From the NCBI GenBank assembly GCA_913059105.1, contig CAJXRL010000038.1, positions 1-14,727 on the forward strand: a DNA stretch of 14,727 nt, in the 5' to 3' direction. The notes under the pieces are model-generated. The model was not told the origin of the DNA, searched no databases, and saw only the letters and a list, made by a program, of their open reading frames with translations. Made by a program: the position numbers and the translations under genes. Source of the stretch: an uncultured Flavobacteriales bacterium (GTDB lineage Bacteria; Bacteroidota; Bacteroidia; Flavobacteriales_E; Vicingaceae). Shown piece by piece: positions 14,690-14,727 of this stretch (the first letter of the stretch is position 1; each line of letters opens with the position of its first letter).

Positions 14690-14727
14690 CTGTCTCTTAT
14701 ACACATCTGACGCTGCCGACGATCTAC
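14690..14727. other. Nextera i5-side sequencing adapter (artefact)
   Basis: Positions 14690-14708 (CTGTCTCTTATACACATCT) are the reverse complement of the Tn5 mosaic end. Positions 14709-14722 (GACGCTGCCGACGA) are the reverse complement of the Nextera read-1 adapter. The last five bases, TCTAC, fall where the i5 index would be and cannot be assigned. This sequence interrupts rimP and is not genomic. Confidence 0.98.

Overview
The window is a low-GC, AT-rich piece of a Bacteroidota chromosome, most likely from the Flavobacteriales. Four things point there. One protein ends in a type IX secretion (T9SS) type A sorting tail. Promoter-like TAnnTTTG elements, the Bacteroidota -7 consensus, sit in front of several genes. 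Conventional Shine-Dalgarno sequences are nearly absent. The gene content (feoAB, class II nrdJ, hem cluster, MORN-repeat protein, outer-membrane barrel, rimP) also fits. I cannot name a genus. The outermost bases are not genomic: 1-44 and 14690-14727 are Illumina Nextera adapter, so the biological insert is about 45-14689 and the genes at both edges are cut by the end of the contig.

Left part (45-4250, all minus strand): a truncated feoB preceded by feoA (ferrous iron uptake) behind a perfect 21-bp dyad that looks like a DtxR-family iron-repressor operator; then a small lysine-rich lipoprotein gene; then, beyond an intrinsic terminator, a complete adenosylcobalamin-dependent class II ribonucleotide reductase (nrdJ). 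A 327-bp intergenic stretch (4251-4577) holds the divergent promoters of nrdJ and the hem genes, with a set of ATTAAC half-sites around the nrdJ promoter.

Centre (4578-8494, plus strand): a tight haem-biosynthesis operon. Its first gene encodes a single 727-residue polypeptide that joins a full-length glutamyl-tRNA reductase (HemA) directly to a full-length porphobilinogen deaminase (HemC). It is followed by hemD and a zinc-type hemB, which overlap by 8 bp. Together these supply steps 1, 3, 4 and 5 from glutamyl-tRNA to uroporphyrinogen III; hemL must be elsewhere. A hairpin shared with the convergent neighbour closes the operon.

Right part: on the minus strand, an 845-residue T9SS-exported protein with propeller-like repeats and a cytoplasmic glycerophosphodiester phosphodiesterase. 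On the plus strand, a two-gene unit encodes an exported protein made of about 23 MORN-type repeats and a small outer-membrane beta-barrel. The first 19 codons of rimP follow, behind a leader with a strong GC-rich hairpin.

Most of the window is ordinary chromosomal housekeeping. I did not find a convincing new defence, mobile or regulatory system. The most noteworthy points are the HemA-HemC fusion, the operator-like dyads in front of feoAB and nrdJ, the hairpin leader of rimP, the long MORN-repeat protein paired with a barrel, and the adapter sequence at both ends.
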